A DNA stretch of 21,607 nucleotides from Syntrophomonas sp. UBA4911 (GCA_002398105.1 DHCD01000013.1:30983-52589); one strand, 5' to 3'. Positions 1 to 7,450 are shown, counted from the stretch's first letter. The notes: a model not told the origin generated them from the letters alone. Translations and numbers: made by a program.

Positions 1-1
1 T

Positions 2-1132
2 GGTGAGGAATCATTTGCCAAAATGGAAGCTGAGATGGCAGACTTCGAAACTCCTGGTCGGGGAGATATTATAAAGGGAACTGTTATTCAGGTCCAGGAT
101 GATGAGGTAATGGTTGACGTAGGGGGCAAATCAGAAGGGATTATCCCCCTGCGGGAAATGTCTTTAAAGGATAGCGGTTCCGCCCGCGACCTTATCAATG
201 TAGGCGATGAAATTGAAGTTATGGTGCTTAAATGGGATGATGACGGAACCATATTGCTTTCCAAGAAAAAGGTTGATACCCAGAAAGTATTGGATAAGCT
301 GGATGAGGATTATAAGGAAGGCAGAGTTATTGAAGGCACGATAACCGGTACGGTCAAAGGCGGATTGCTGGTTGATGTCGGTATGGTCGCTTTCCTGCCC
401 GCCTCCCATGTTGAGGACGGCTATGTTAAAAATCTGGAGCAGTATGTGGGGCAGACCCTGCAGTTTAAGATCATTGAATTTAACCGCAACAAGCGCAGAG
501 GCTCTCAGATCGTGCTTTCCCGCAAGGAACTGGTGGCGGAAGAAAAGAACCGTATGAAGAAAGAATTCTGGGATGGCATTGAGGAAGGGCAAACTCGCCG
601 GGGCAGAGTAAAACGTATCGTAGATTACGGTGCTTTCATTGACTTAGGCGGTTATGAAGGACTGCTGCATGTATCGGAGATGGAGCACCACCGGGTTGAG
701 CACCCTTCTGATATATTAAATGAAGGCGACGAAATAGATGTTTATATTCTAGCCTTGGATCGGGAAAAGGAAAGGGTTTCCCTGAGCCGGAAAAAATTGC
801 TCAAGAGCCCTTGGGAAATTGCCCAGGAGAAATATCATGAAGGGGATATAGTTGAGGGGACGGTAGTTAGAATTGCTCCCTTCGGAGCTTTCGTGGAGCT
901 TGATCCCGGGGTTGACGGACTGGTTCACATTTCCCAGATGGCCAATTACCGGGTGGAAAAACCCGAAGATGTAGTCAGCGTCAATGACATGATAAAGGTT
1001 AAAATAATAAGTATTGATCCGGAAGACAAACGGATTGGACTATCCATCAAACAGGCCCAGGATGAAAAAGAGCGGGAGGACGTTCAGGAATACCTGGATA
1101 GTCAGAATGATACCGAACCAGAGGCCGAGTAG
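2..1132 (+). CDS. rpsA: Ribosomal protein S1-type RNA-binding protein with four S1 domains (5' end probably outside the window)
   Basis: Four consecutive S1 (OB-fold) RNA-binding repeats are visible, at about residues 11-86, 96-170, 185-260 and 272-347 counted from the ATG at 23. Each begins with a G-x-x-x-x-G-x-V pattern, for example GDIIKGTV, and the last two carry the typical GAF-ID/EL and GLLHVS or GLVHIS strands. The C-terminus is acidic. Proteins of this type bind mRNA and help translation initiation, although in low-GC Gram-positives the S1-like protein is shorter than the six-domain enterobacterial one. The frame is open from the window edge (codons from position 2) with no start codon before the ATG at 23. 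The only purine-rich stretch (GGTGAGGA, 2-9) lies about 13 bases from that ATG, which is too far for a good ribosome site. I infer that translation begins further left, possibly as the S1 half of an IspH-S1 fusion known in Clostridia. A start at 23 (369 residues) is the alternative. Confidence 0.85.
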   Translation, partial: GEESFAKMEAEMADFETPGRGDIIKGTVIQVQDDEVMVDVGGKSEGIIPLREMSLKDSGSARDLINVGDEIEVMVLKWDDDGTILLSKKKVDTQKVLDKLDEDYKEGRVIEGTITGTVKGGLLVDVGMVAFLPASHVEDGYVKNLEQYVGQTLQFKIIEFNRNKRRGSQIVLSRKELVAEEKNRMKKEFWDGIEEGQTRRGRVKRIVDYGAFIDLGGYEGLLHVSEMEHHRVEHPSDILNEGDEIDVYILALDREKERVSLSRKKLLKSPWEIAQEKYHEGDIVEGTVVRIAPFGAFVELDPGVDGLVHISQMANYRVEKPEDVVSVNDMIKVKIISIDPEDKRIGLSIKQAQDEKEREDVQEYLDSQNDTEPEAE

Positions 1133-1153
1133 AATTAGTTTCGGGGTGATATA

Positions 1154-1354
1154 ATGCCGATTTTTGATTTCCTCTGTCAGAATTGTGGTAAAAAGTTTGA
1201 CATAATGATCGCCAATGCCGACAAAGATAAAGTAAAGTGTCCGGAATGTAATTCTTCGGAAGTTAAGCAATTATTGTCCTTATTCAATACCGGAGGAACA
1301 AAATCAGCCCCGCCCGGCTGTCAAGGGTGCAGTGCCGGCGCCAGCAGTGGATGA
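1154..1354 (+). CDS. FmdB/CxxC_CxxC-type small zinc-ribbon protein
   Basis: This is a 66-residue protein with two CxxC knuckles, C8/C11 and C29/C32, separated by 17 residues. It opens with MPIFDF and matches the FmdB-type zinc-ribbon family, whose members usually start MP-x-Y-D/E-F. A third CxxC (C56/C59) lies in a Gly/Ser/Ala-rich tail. The four N-terminal cysteines should bind one zinc ion. The family is proposed to be regulatory, but its molecular role is not established. The ATG is preceded by GGGGTGAT at a suitable distance. The gene sits 21 bases after the S1 gene, so the two probably share a transcript, which a strong intrinsic terminator at 1368-1392 should end. Family assignment is confident; function is open. 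Confidence 0.8.
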   Translation: MPIFDFLCQNCGKKFDIMIANADKDKVKCPECNSSEVKQLLSLFNTGGTKSAPPGCQGCSAGASSG

Positions 1355-1367
1355 GGGTTGAAGTTTT

Positions 1368-1392
1368 AGGCTGCCGTAGGCAGCCTTTTTTT
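1368..1392 (+). terminator. Intrinsic terminator after the zinc-ribbon gene
   Basis: A perfect 8-bp stem (AGGCTGCC at 1368-1375 with GGCAGCCT at 1379-1386) closes a 3-base loop and runs straight into seven T residues (1386-1392). It lies 14 bases after the stop of the zinc-ribbon gene and 22 bases before the start of mobA. Either some read-through supplies mobA, or mobA has a promoter that I do not see. Confidence 0.85.
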
Positions 1393-1413
1393 AACCGGAA
1401 TGAGGTGTAAGTA

Positions 1414-2007
1414 TTGCCAACCAGTGGTGTGATCCTGGCCGGCGGTAAGAGTTCCCGCATGCAATTTAACAAAGCTTTGGCTGAGATAGGGGGAAAGCCT
1501 GCGGTTCAGATACTTATTGATAAGTTCCGGGCGTATTTTCAGGAAATTATTATCATAAGCAATGAACCCGAACTTTTCACCCGGTTTAATTTGCCGGTTT
1601 ACCAGGATATCTACCCTTATCTGGGACCGGTGGGAGGCATACACTCGGCTCTGGTCAATGCCCGTTATGACCATATGTTCGTCCTGGGCTGCGACATGCC
1701 TTTTATGGACATGGGGCTGGTTAACTACATGCTGACCCGGCTTGATAACCACGACAGTGTAGTTCCGGAAATAAATTCATTTCTGCAGCCTCTGGCAGCA
1801 GCCTACAGCCGTAGCTGCCTCCCGGTATTCAGCGATTGTCTGCAGAATAATAAATTGAAACTGGTACGCCTATTCAGCCAACTGGACGTATTGGTGTTAA
1901 AGGATGATGAGCTGGAGACGTTCGGCAGCAGCAAAGAAATATTCTTTAATGTCAATGACCCGGCGGCACTGGCGAAGGCCAGAAATATGGCAGGGAGGTT
2001 ACTATAA
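1414..2007 (+). CDS. mobA: Molybdenum cofactor guanylyltransferase (MobA)
   Basis: MobA transfers GMP from GTP to molybdopterin-bound molybdenum, giving the guanine dinucleotide cofactor used by DMSO-reductase-family enzymes such as formate dehydrogenases. The protein has 197 residues, normal for the family. The N-terminal nucleotide-binding loop LAGGKSSRM (residues 8-16) is followed by a lysine in FNKAL. The segment GPVGGIHSAL (71-80) and the metal-binding GCDMPFMD (D94) complete the nucleotidyltransferase signature. The loop has MQFNK where many MobA proteins have MGxDK, so a related nucleotidyltransferase cannot be excluded. The start is TTG at 1414, chosen because AGGTG lies 6-7 bases upstream. 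There is no neighbouring molybdenum-cofactor gene in the window. Its stop codon touches the apparent start of fni, which suggests translational coupling. Confidence 0.82.
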   Translation: MPTSGVILAGGKSSRMQFNKALAEIGGKPAVQILIDKFRAYFQEIIIISNEPELFTRFNLPVYQDIYPYLGPVGGIHSALVNARYDHMFVLGCDMPFMDMGLVNYMLTRLDNHDSVVPEINSFLQPLAAAYSRSCLPVFSDCLQNNKLKLVRLFSQLDVLVLKDDELETFGSSKEIFFNVNDPAALAKARNMAGRLL

Positions 2008-3053
2008 TCAGAGGTCAACGCAAAACAGAACATATTCACCTGGCAGGAAAGACGCCTGACGGCCCCAGCTCCACGGGATTGGAGGATATTCACCTGCTCA
2101 ACTGCTCTCTTCCCGAGCTGGACCTGGAAGAAATTAATCTCAACTCCGGTCTCGGGGATAAGAAACTGAAATTTCCCCTGATAGTCAATGCTTTAACCGG
2201 TGGCAGTAGAGAGGCCCGGAATATTAATCGCGATTTGGCTATTATATGTCGGCGGCATGGACTGGCCATGGCGGTGGGGTCGCAAACGGTTGCCCTGGAG
2301 AATCCGGGATGGAAAGATAGTTTTACTGTGGTCAGAGATCATAATCCGGATGGAATTGTTATAGCCAACATCAGTGGTATGGCCGAAACTGAAGCTGCCC
2401 GGGCGGCGGTTGACATGATCGCGGCCGACGCTTTGCAATTGCATTTCAATGTTCCCCAAGAATTAGCCATGCCTGAAGGCGATCGCTGTTTTAAAGGCAT
2501 ACTGGAAAAGGTGGCTCAGGTGGTCGAGCTTTGCCCGGTACCGGTGATTGCCAAAGAAGTCGGCTTTGGTTTTTCCCGGGAGAGCGTACAGCAGTTATAC
2601 CGGGTCGGAGTGAGGATATTTGATACCGGAGGACAGGGAGGAACCAACTTTATTGCCATAGAAGATAAACGCGGCGGCATGTTCGGGGGAGAATTGGATA
2701 GCTGGGGTATACCTACCGCTGTAAGTCTGGCGGAAATAGCAGCTTGCGGCTTGCCGGTAAGCATTATAGCGTCTGGCGGGATAAGGTCTGCCGCCGATGC
2801 TGCCAAAGCTTTCGCTCTGGGGGCAGATATGGTAGGTATAGCCGGCCCTCTGCTCAGGATTCTGATAGAGGACGGAATTGGGAACCTGGATCGTTGGCTC
2901 AATGATTTCCTGTATCGCTTGAAAGCGGTTTTTTTAATGAGCGGCGCCCGGGATCTGGCTGCTATAAAGAGGAAACCGCTTATAATTTTAGGCCCCACCG
3001 CCGCATGGCTCAGAGCCCGCGGCATTGACCCCCATCTATGGGCCCAGCGTTGA
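2007..3053 (+). CDS. fni: Type 2 isopentenyl-diphosphate delta-isomerase (FMN-dependent), apparent non-AUG start
   Basis: This enzyme interconverts isopentenyl and dimethylallyl diphosphate using reduced FMN and Mg2+, for isoprenoid synthesis. Family signatures seen are VGSQ near the FMN site, the substrate/metal segment MPEGDRCFKG, KEVGFGFS, the Gly-rich GGQGGTNF loop, and the phosphate-binding SGGIRSAADAAKA and GADMVGIAG of the TIM barrel. The first standard start in frame is TTG at 2079 (324 residues). However, the frame upstream encodes RGQRKTEHIHL, which matches the conserved N-terminus of the family (R and K contact the diphosphate), so a start at 2079 would remove a functional part. 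The only suitable initiators after the GGGAGG at 1993-1998 are ATA (2004) or ATC (2007). I use ATC, giving 348 residues, the usual family length. Overlap with the mobA stop suggests coupling. Product confident; exact start inferred. Confidence 0.88.
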   Translation: MRGQRKTEHIHLAGKTPDGPSSTGLEDIHLLNCSLPELDLEEINLNSGLGDKKLKFPLIVNALTGGSREARNINRDLAIICRRHGLAMAVGSQTVALENPGWKDSFTVVRDHNPDGIVIANISGMAETEAARAAVDMIAADALQLHFNVPQELAMPEGDRCFKGILEKVAQVVELCPVPVIAKEVGFGFSRESVQQLYRVGVRIFDTGGQGGTNFIAIEDKRGGMFGGELDSWGIPTAVSLAEIAACGLPVSIIASGGIRSAADAAKAFALGADMVGIAGPLLRILIEDGIGNLDRWLNDFLYRLKAVFLMSGARDLAAIKRKPLIILGPTAAWLRARGIDPHLWAQR

Positions 3054-3054
3054 A

Positions 3055-3331
3055 GAGCATTTTATATTGACTGTCCATGGCGCAGGCCACAACCACCTAT
3101 GAGCGTTATATATCAGGAAAATGTCTATACCGTTTTCCAGTTCGTCCCGCTCTGCTTCCAAATTGGCAATAACCGCGCTTATGCTTCATTTTGCCGCTCG
3201 TAATCTTCGCTCATGTGGCAGTAATCATTATGCGTTACATGGAAAACCTCCATTCCCAAAGCCCCAAAAGGGAAATGGCAGCTTTGAATTTTGATTTCAA
3301 AACCGCCGCATTTAAACTCCGCGCAAATCTG
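3055..3331 (-). pseudogene. Frameshifted remnant of an unidentified gene at the downstream edge of the ABC/two-component island
   Basis: On the minus strand an open frame without stops runs from 3331 to 3182. It includes FGALGMEVFHVTHNDY and HMSEDYERQNEA and ends at a TAA (3181-3179). Shifting frame just there restores protein-like sequence, SAVIANLEAERDELENGID, a charged heptad-like (coiled-coil) continuation. There is no start codon with a ribosome site, and an in-frame TAG lies at 3334-3332, so the piece looks broken at both its 5' end and its middle. I do not recognise the family. It directly follows the permease gene (25 bases) and probably belonged to the element that brought the island. 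The rest of this roughly 300-base gap shows no terminator or RNA gene. Confidence 0.45.
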
Positions 3332-3355
3332 CTATTGGCAGCTTGGGGCAAATTA

Positions 3356-4432
3356 CTATGAAACTTGATGTTTTGCAAAAGCCTTGCGAGAAGCAATACA
3401 TCCAATCATTAAAAAAGCGAGTGCTGAGGGTATAGCCCATATTGCATAAAGCATACCGCCATTTATTTGCTCAACGGACATAATAGAAAGAAATTGTGAA
3501 TGATACAGCGGTAAAAGCACAATAAATCTAAACAACGTACTTGTTTCAGCAACAGGCAGCATAATAGGAAGCACATGAACTGTGGCGGAAGCAACCAATG
3601 CCACCATTTGATTTTTGCATACAGCGGACAAAATTAAGGTAAAGCCCGCCACGCTAATTGCACTCGTAAAAGCTAATATGATTTGATATTTCAACAGTGT
3701 GCCGCAAGTAATGTTGAAGGGTATATAACCCTCAACAAAAGATAAGGGGGCAAAGAGAATACTGCAATCCAATCCCTTACTCCCATATAGCAAAAACCCA
3801 ATCAAAATGTTAATTACAGCAACAAATGCAGTTACCATCAAGACGGCAAAAATGCCCGCAATAACCTTTGCCGTAGCACATTTTGTTTTTCCATATTTGC
3901 TTGTCAGAATAATATTGTCAACACCGCCATATTCGGCGGAGAAAACCGGGGCAATCATTATGATTATCACTAATGAAAGAATGAAGAAAACTTTTGCTAT
4001 ATTTTGACTTGTGCTAAGCCAGCCGTCTACATACCCGATTTTGATTTCTTCCTTTCCGAATACATCAGAAACACTCAGCCCATTCCAATTTCCGTTTATA
4101 TCGGAAAAACGGGCGGCTACCGCTGATTGCATGGCGTTTCGGTATATGTATATCGCGTTTAATCCGTGTGAATCGGATTTAGGCACAAGGTCTGACATCA
4201 TCTGCTGAACTTTTTCATCTGTCAATATCCCCTCGTATTTTGCGGCCATAGACTTGTCAATCTCCACGGCTGTCCGTCCCGTCCCCTCATTACTTACCCC
4301 ATCAAAGGCATACTTGTTTTGATAGGTTGAAAAGGAAAACAGAACTGATAAGAGCAAAACTGCGATAAGAGCAATTTGCGTAAGCCGCGTTGTAAATATT
4401 TTGCGCAATTCAAATCTAATTAGTTTACTCAT
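3356..4432 (-). CDS. ABC-2-type transporter permease subunit
   Basis: This is a 358-residue integral membrane protein. It opens with a short basic cytoplasmic segment (SKLIRFELRKIFTTR) and a first membrane span at about residues 18-35. A long hydrophilic extracytoplasmic stretch follows (about 36-140), then five more hydrophobic segments to the C-terminus. One span helix carries the segment APVFSAEYGG, the usual position of the E-coupling region in ABC-2 exporters. It should form the membrane channel for the ATPase encoded just upstream, whose stop overlaps its start by 4 bases (ATGA), so the pair is translationally coupled. The family includes bacitracin/lantibiotic immunity pumps and many exporters of unknown substrate; nothing here fixes the substrate. 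Codon use looks richer in A/T than in the flanking plus-strand genes. Confidence 0.82.
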   Translation of the reverse strand: MSKLIRFELRKIFTTRLTQIALIAVLLLSVLFSFSTYQNKYAFDGVSNEGTGRTAVEIDKSMAAKYEGILTDEKVQQMMSDLVPKSDSHGLNAIYIYRNAMQSAVAARFSDINGNWNGLSVSDVFGKEEIKIGYVDGWLSTSQNIAKVFFILSLVIIIMIAPVFSAEYGGVDNIILTSKYGKTKCATAKVIAGIFAVLMVTAFVAVINILIGFLLYGSKGLDCSILFAPLSFVEGYIPFNITCGTLLKYQIILAFTSAISVAGFTLILSAVCKNQMVALVASATVHVLPIMLPVAETSTLFRFIVLLPLYHSQFLSIMSVEQINGGMLYAIWAIPSALAFLMIGCIASRKAFAKHQVS

Positions 4433-5304
4433 CTGTCGTTCTCTCCTTTGAAATAGAACAGGTACAAATCTTCCAAATTGGGCTGTACCTTTACTGCATT
4501 CGCTATGGGAGTATCTTCAGCAATAACCCGCAGTACAGTGCAACCGTTTTCTTCATTACGCAAATTACTGATATTCAGCGTTGCGGTGTACTGTTCCGCA
4601 CGATTGGTAGGAACGGAGCATTCCCAAACCTGCCCGTCAATTTCAGAAGTGATTTCATGCGGCTTTCCAAAATGAATGATTTGCCCGGATTTCATCATAA
4701 TGATTTTCTCTGCAATGAATTCAACATCTGACACAATATGCGTGGAAAGGATTACAATACGGTCTTTTGAAAAAGCACTGATCAAATTGCGAAAGCGCAC
4801 ACGCTCTTTTGGGTCAAGTCCTGCTGTCGGTTCATCTAAAATCAAAATATGGGGGTCGTTAAGCATAGCCTGCGCAATACCTAAACGCTGCTTCATACCG
4901 CCGGAAAAAGTCCTGATTTTATGGTTGCTCTCCGCAGACAAGCCTACCGATTCAAGAAGATCTTCTGATTTTCTTTTTGCCGTTTTTTCATTTAAGCCCT
5001 TTAGTGCCGCAACATACAGTAGAAAATCAAGTGCCGCAAAGTCGGGATAATAACCAAAGTGTTGCGGAAGATAACCTAATAAGCTGCGGTATTTTTCGCC
5101 AAGCCCCACTATGCTTTTGCCGTTCAAAATTATTTTTCCGGAGGTAGGCGTTTGGATCGCGCACAACAAGCGCATAAGTGTGGTTTTTCCTGCGCCGTTT
5201 GCCCCCAATAGACCGTAAACACCGTTTGATAAAGCAATATTCAAATGGTTTACGGCGGTTTTTGAGCCGTACTGTTTAGTCAGCTCAATTGTTGTCAATT
5301 CCAT
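4429..5304 (-). CDS. ABC transporter ATP-binding subunit
   Basis: This is the energising ATPase of the export pair, 291 residues from the chosen ATG at 5304. Walker A is GANGAGKT (34-41), the Q-loop glutamine is in LPQHFG (Q81), the ABC signature is FSGGMKQR (133-140), Walker B with the catalytic glutamate is LILDEPT (D157, E158), and the H-loop is in LSTHIVSDVE. A C-terminal extension of about 80 residues follows the nucleotide-binding domain, as in BcrA-like exporters. The frame is open for ten more codons upstream, but the ATG at 5304 is preceded by AAAGGAG at a good distance and begins the domain at the usual place. The gene lies 87 bases after the kinase gene, with a hairpin between, and overlaps the permease start. 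The two-component pair upstream probably controls it. Confidence 0.9.
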   Translation of the reverse strand: MELTTIELTKQYGSKTAVNHLNIALSNGVYGLLGANGAGKTTLMRLLCAIQTPTSGKIILNGKSIVGLGEKYRSLLGYLPQHFGYYPDFAALDFLLYVAALKGLNEKTAKRKSEDLLESVGLSAESNHKIRTFSGGMKQRLGIAQAMLNDPHILILDEPTAGLDPKERVRFRNLISAFSKDRIVILSTHIVSDVEFIAEKIIMMKSGQIIHFGKPHEITSEIDGQVWECSVPTNRAEQYTATLNISNLRNEENGCTVLRVIAEDTPIANAVKVQPNLEDLYLFYFKGENDR

Positions 5305-5336
5305 ATAAAAACTCCTTTCCTCATAGGGAGCCAAAA

Positions 5337-5368
5337 AATACTCTCCATGTGTTTACATGGAGAGTATA
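5337..5368 (-). terminator. Hairpin with T tract between kinase and ABC genes: attenuator or operator
   Basis: A perfect 13-bp inverted repeat (5338-5350 with 5355-5367) encloses a 4-base loop. Read on the minus strand, the direction of the island genes, the stem is followed by ATTTTTTGG, so it has the form of an intrinsic terminator. It stands in the 87 bases between the kinase stop and the ATPase start. It could limit read-through from the regulator genes into the ABC genes, act as an attenuator, or serve as a dimer-binding operator. A TATACT hexamer overlaps its first arm and could be a -10 element for an ABC-specific promoter, but no good -35 is placed with it. Confidence 0.6.
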
Positions 5369-5391
5369 GAATGTAAATTTCTACTTTTTAT

Positions 5392-6570
5392 CTACAAGTC
5401 GTGAGATTTGAAAAATGCGGTCACTTTCGCTCCGTCAGGTGTGTTTTCAATATGCAGATAGCCGCCATGATGTTCGCAAAGCACCTTACAGATATAAAGT
5501 CCAAGTCCAAAATGTTCGGAATGGTTTTCTTCTTTTATAAAATACGGATTTGTCGCATTGCGCAAACTGCTTTCGTCAAAACCTTTTCCGTCGTCAGACA
5601 CCGATAGCAGCAATCCGCTATTCTTTTCATCAAGCAATATAGTAACAGAAGTCTTAGCATAGCGGACAGCATTTGAAATCAAATTATTGCTTACTTGTGA
5701 AATAAGCTCCGTGTCAAGGAATAACTGCGACGAAGTTGTTTTATTGTGTATATATAATTTTTTGCCTTTCTGCGAACATAGAATATCAGCACTTTCATTC
5801 AGAGAAGAAAAAAATCCTTGCCAAGAAGTCATTTTGCATTGCGGCTGGGTATCTTCCAATCGTTGCAGATTACTCATACTGCTGACATAGCGTTCTAAAC
5901 GAGCTATATGCTTTCCCATAGTAACAGCGGTTTCTCTTGTTCCGGCGTTGGCGCTTACTTGCAGCATTTCATTATAGCCTTTGAGTACAGTAAGGGGAGT
6001 ACGCAGATCGTGAGCAAATGCAGCATTAAGCTGTTTGCGTTCTTCTACTTGCCGCCACATCTTAGAAAAGTTGCTGGCAAGAGTGGTACGCATGATTTCA
6101 AATGAGGAGCAGAGTTGTCCCAATTCATCTTTGCTTTTGTATTTGATTGAAAAATCCAAGTCGTTATTTGATATTTTTTCCGACGCAGTTCTTAACTCTG
6201 CAAGGGGCCTTTTAAGTTTATTTCTATAAAACAGCAAGGCCGCAGCAAGGATACACAGAGCGGAATAAATCGGTGTGACCGCAATCGGCAAAATTTCAAA
6301 TATAGACACCAAGCGTTTATCTCGTTCAGACATTGGCATGAGTTCAGTGCCGATATAACCGCCCTCACCTAACTGCTCGCCTTTCTCGTTCGTTAAATAA
6401 TATTTTTCACCGGACGGTGGATAGGACGCACGGATATTTTCAACCGTGTTATTACACCAAGCGAAAGTTATCGCACATAGCATAAGGGCAAGTATAGCGA
6501 ATATTACAACGTAAGATACAAGACTTTTTTTTAGCGATAAATCCTGCCACGGGTGCTTCATTTTATCCAT
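5392..6570 (-). CDS. Sensor histidine kinase with HAMP domain
   Basis: This is a 392-residue membrane kinase. Membrane spans at about residues 15-37 and 93-116 enclose an extracytoplasmic sensor loop of about 55 residues. A HAMP linker (about 117-170) follows, then the HisKA dimerisation helix with the phosphorylated histidine in AFAHDLRTPL (H187). The HATPase domain shows the N box NNLISNAVRYA, G1 DDGKGFD and G2 GLGLYICK. It should phosphorylate the regulator encoded immediately upstream. Its start overlaps the regulator stop by 13 bases from this ATG, or by 4 bases (ATGA) from the second ATG at 6561. I keep 6570 because GGGGGTG lies about 9 bases before it. The neighbouring exporter suggests it senses an envelope-active compound, by analogy with other RR-HK-ABC cassettes. 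Confidence 0.88.
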   Translation of the reverse strand: MDKMKHPWQDLSLKKSLVSYVVIFAILALMLCAITFAWCNNTVENIRASYPPSGEKYYLTNEKGEQLGEGGYIGTELMPMSERDKRLVSIFEILPIAVTPIYSALCILAAALLFYRNKLKRPLAELRTASEKISNNDLDFSIKYKSKDELGQLCSSFEIMRTTLASNFSKMWRQVEERKQLNAAFAHDLRTPLTVLKGYNEMLQVSANAGTRETAVTMGKHIARLERYVSSMSNLQRLEDTQPQCKMTSWQGFFSSLNESADILCSQKGKKLYIHNKTTSSQLFLDTELISQVSNNLISNAVRYAKTSVTILLDEKNSGLLLSVSDDGKGFDESSLRNATNPYFIKEENHSEHFGLGLYICKVLCEHHGGYLHIENTPDGAKVTAFFKSHDL

Positions 6571-7232
6571 TTATATCCACACCCCCAAACTGTTTCAATA
6601 TATACCCTGTCTGTATATGCCGCGATTTTCGTTCGTATTCTGCGGATATGCTCGGCGACCACGCTGCTGTCGCCCTCGCTGTCATATCCCCACACCCGCT
6701 CATAAATCCGTTCCTTATCAAAGACTTGCCCCGGATTTTGCGATAACAGTTCAACAATAGCAAATTCTTTTTTTGCAAGGATAATTTTATCGCCTTTATA
6801 GAATAAAATACGTTCTGAATAATCTATGGTAAGGTTATCCGCAAATTTTACTTGCGCTTCAAAGCTGTGCCGCGCTTCCCGTCGCAGGTGAGCACCCACC
6901 CTTGCGTCAAGCTCAACAAGGGAAAAGGGCTTAACAATATAATCATCGCCACCAACCCAAAATCCTTTTACTTTGTCAGTATCTTCAATTTTTGCTGTAA
7001 GAAAAAGAATTGGGCAAGCAATATGATTGCGAATACGCTGGCAAACCTCTAAACCGTCCAATTCGGGCATATTAATGTCGAGCAAGATAATATCCGGATT
7101 ATGTTCAGCTTGCTTTAATGCTTCTGCACCATTTAAAGCTGTTAAAACAAAATAACTTTTGCTTTCAAAAAAACTCTTAAGCATTGATACGATATCTGCT
7201 TCATCGTCAGCTATCAGTATTTTAGTAGTCAT
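6558..7232 (-). CDS. OmpR/PhoB-family response regulator
   Basis: This is a 224-residue DNA-binding regulator. The receiver domain (about 1-120) has the acidic pair D9/D10, the phospho-acceptor D52 in LLDINMPELDG, T79 in LFLTAK and K101 in IVKPFS. A winged-helix domain fills the C-terminal part, with the recognition region around VVAEHIRRIRTKI and the terminal hairpin GCGYKWIK. The ATG is preceded by AGGAGG with an 8-base gap. It is the first gene of a leftward unit (regulator, kinase, ATPase, permease) and would be expected to activate the ABC genes when phosphorylated. No DNA site for it is proven; the inverted repeat upstream of the ATPase gene is a candidate. Confidence 0.9.
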   Translation of the reverse strand: MTTKILIADDEADIVSMLKSFFESKSYFVLTALNGAEALKQAEHNPDIILLDINMPELDGLEVCQRIRNHIACPILFLTAKIEDTDKVKGFWVGGDDYIVKPFSLVELDARVGAHLRREARHSFEAQVKFADNLTIDYSERILFYKGDKIILAKKEFAIVELLSQNPGQVFDKERIYERVWGYDSEGDSSVVAEHIRRIRTKIAAYTDRVYIETVWGCGYKWIK

Positions 7233-7254
7233 TCCTTACACCTCCTTGAAAGTC

Positions 7255-7263
7255 AATATAACA
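7255..7263 (-). promoter_or_regulatory. Possible extended -10 promoter for the two-component/ABC unit
   Basis: On the minus strand TGTTATATT reads as an extended -10 (TGn plus TATATT) about 22 bases before the response-regulator start, leaving a very short leader that includes the AGGAGG. A TTGATG further upstream is 20 bases away, too far for a standard -35. This is a weak prediction. Confidence 0.3.
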
Positions 7264-7290
7264 GCTAATATTCAACTATTCATCAACTCT

Positions 7291-7401
7291 TGCGGATTCT
7301 TTTCTGCGCTCTTTGGTATCAGTCACATACGGCTAAACCGTATCACACCGGGAAACCTGCTGCAGGTGGCTTTGCTGTGTCTGCTTTACATAATCTTATA
7401 A
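7291..7401 (+). pseudogene. Possible 3' remnant of a membrane-protein gene at the upstream edge of the island
   Basis: The plus-strand frame ending at TAA 7399-7401 encodes a plausible membrane-protein tail, including HIRLNRITPGNLLQVA followed by a hydrophobic LLCLLYIIL end. Its base composition resembles the native flank, not the island. The frame continues upstream only as antisense of the response-regulator gene, so the start is missing. It may be the tail of a native gene cut when the island arrived. The family is not recognised, and it could be chance open sequence. Confidence 0.25.
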
Positions 7402-7450
7402 CAAAGGGGAAAAATATTTTAAACCAAAAGCATAAGAAAGGATGAAAAGC

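Noticed and set aside
164..592. Minus-strand open frame of 142 codons inside the S1 gene
   Set aside because: It is antisense to S1 repeats that are certain, with no ribosome site or domain.
7410..7450. AAATATT followed by CATAAGAA resembling a SigE promoter before the DUF1614-like gene
   Set aside because: The spacing is only 12 bases and the predicted transcript would start at or after the start codon.
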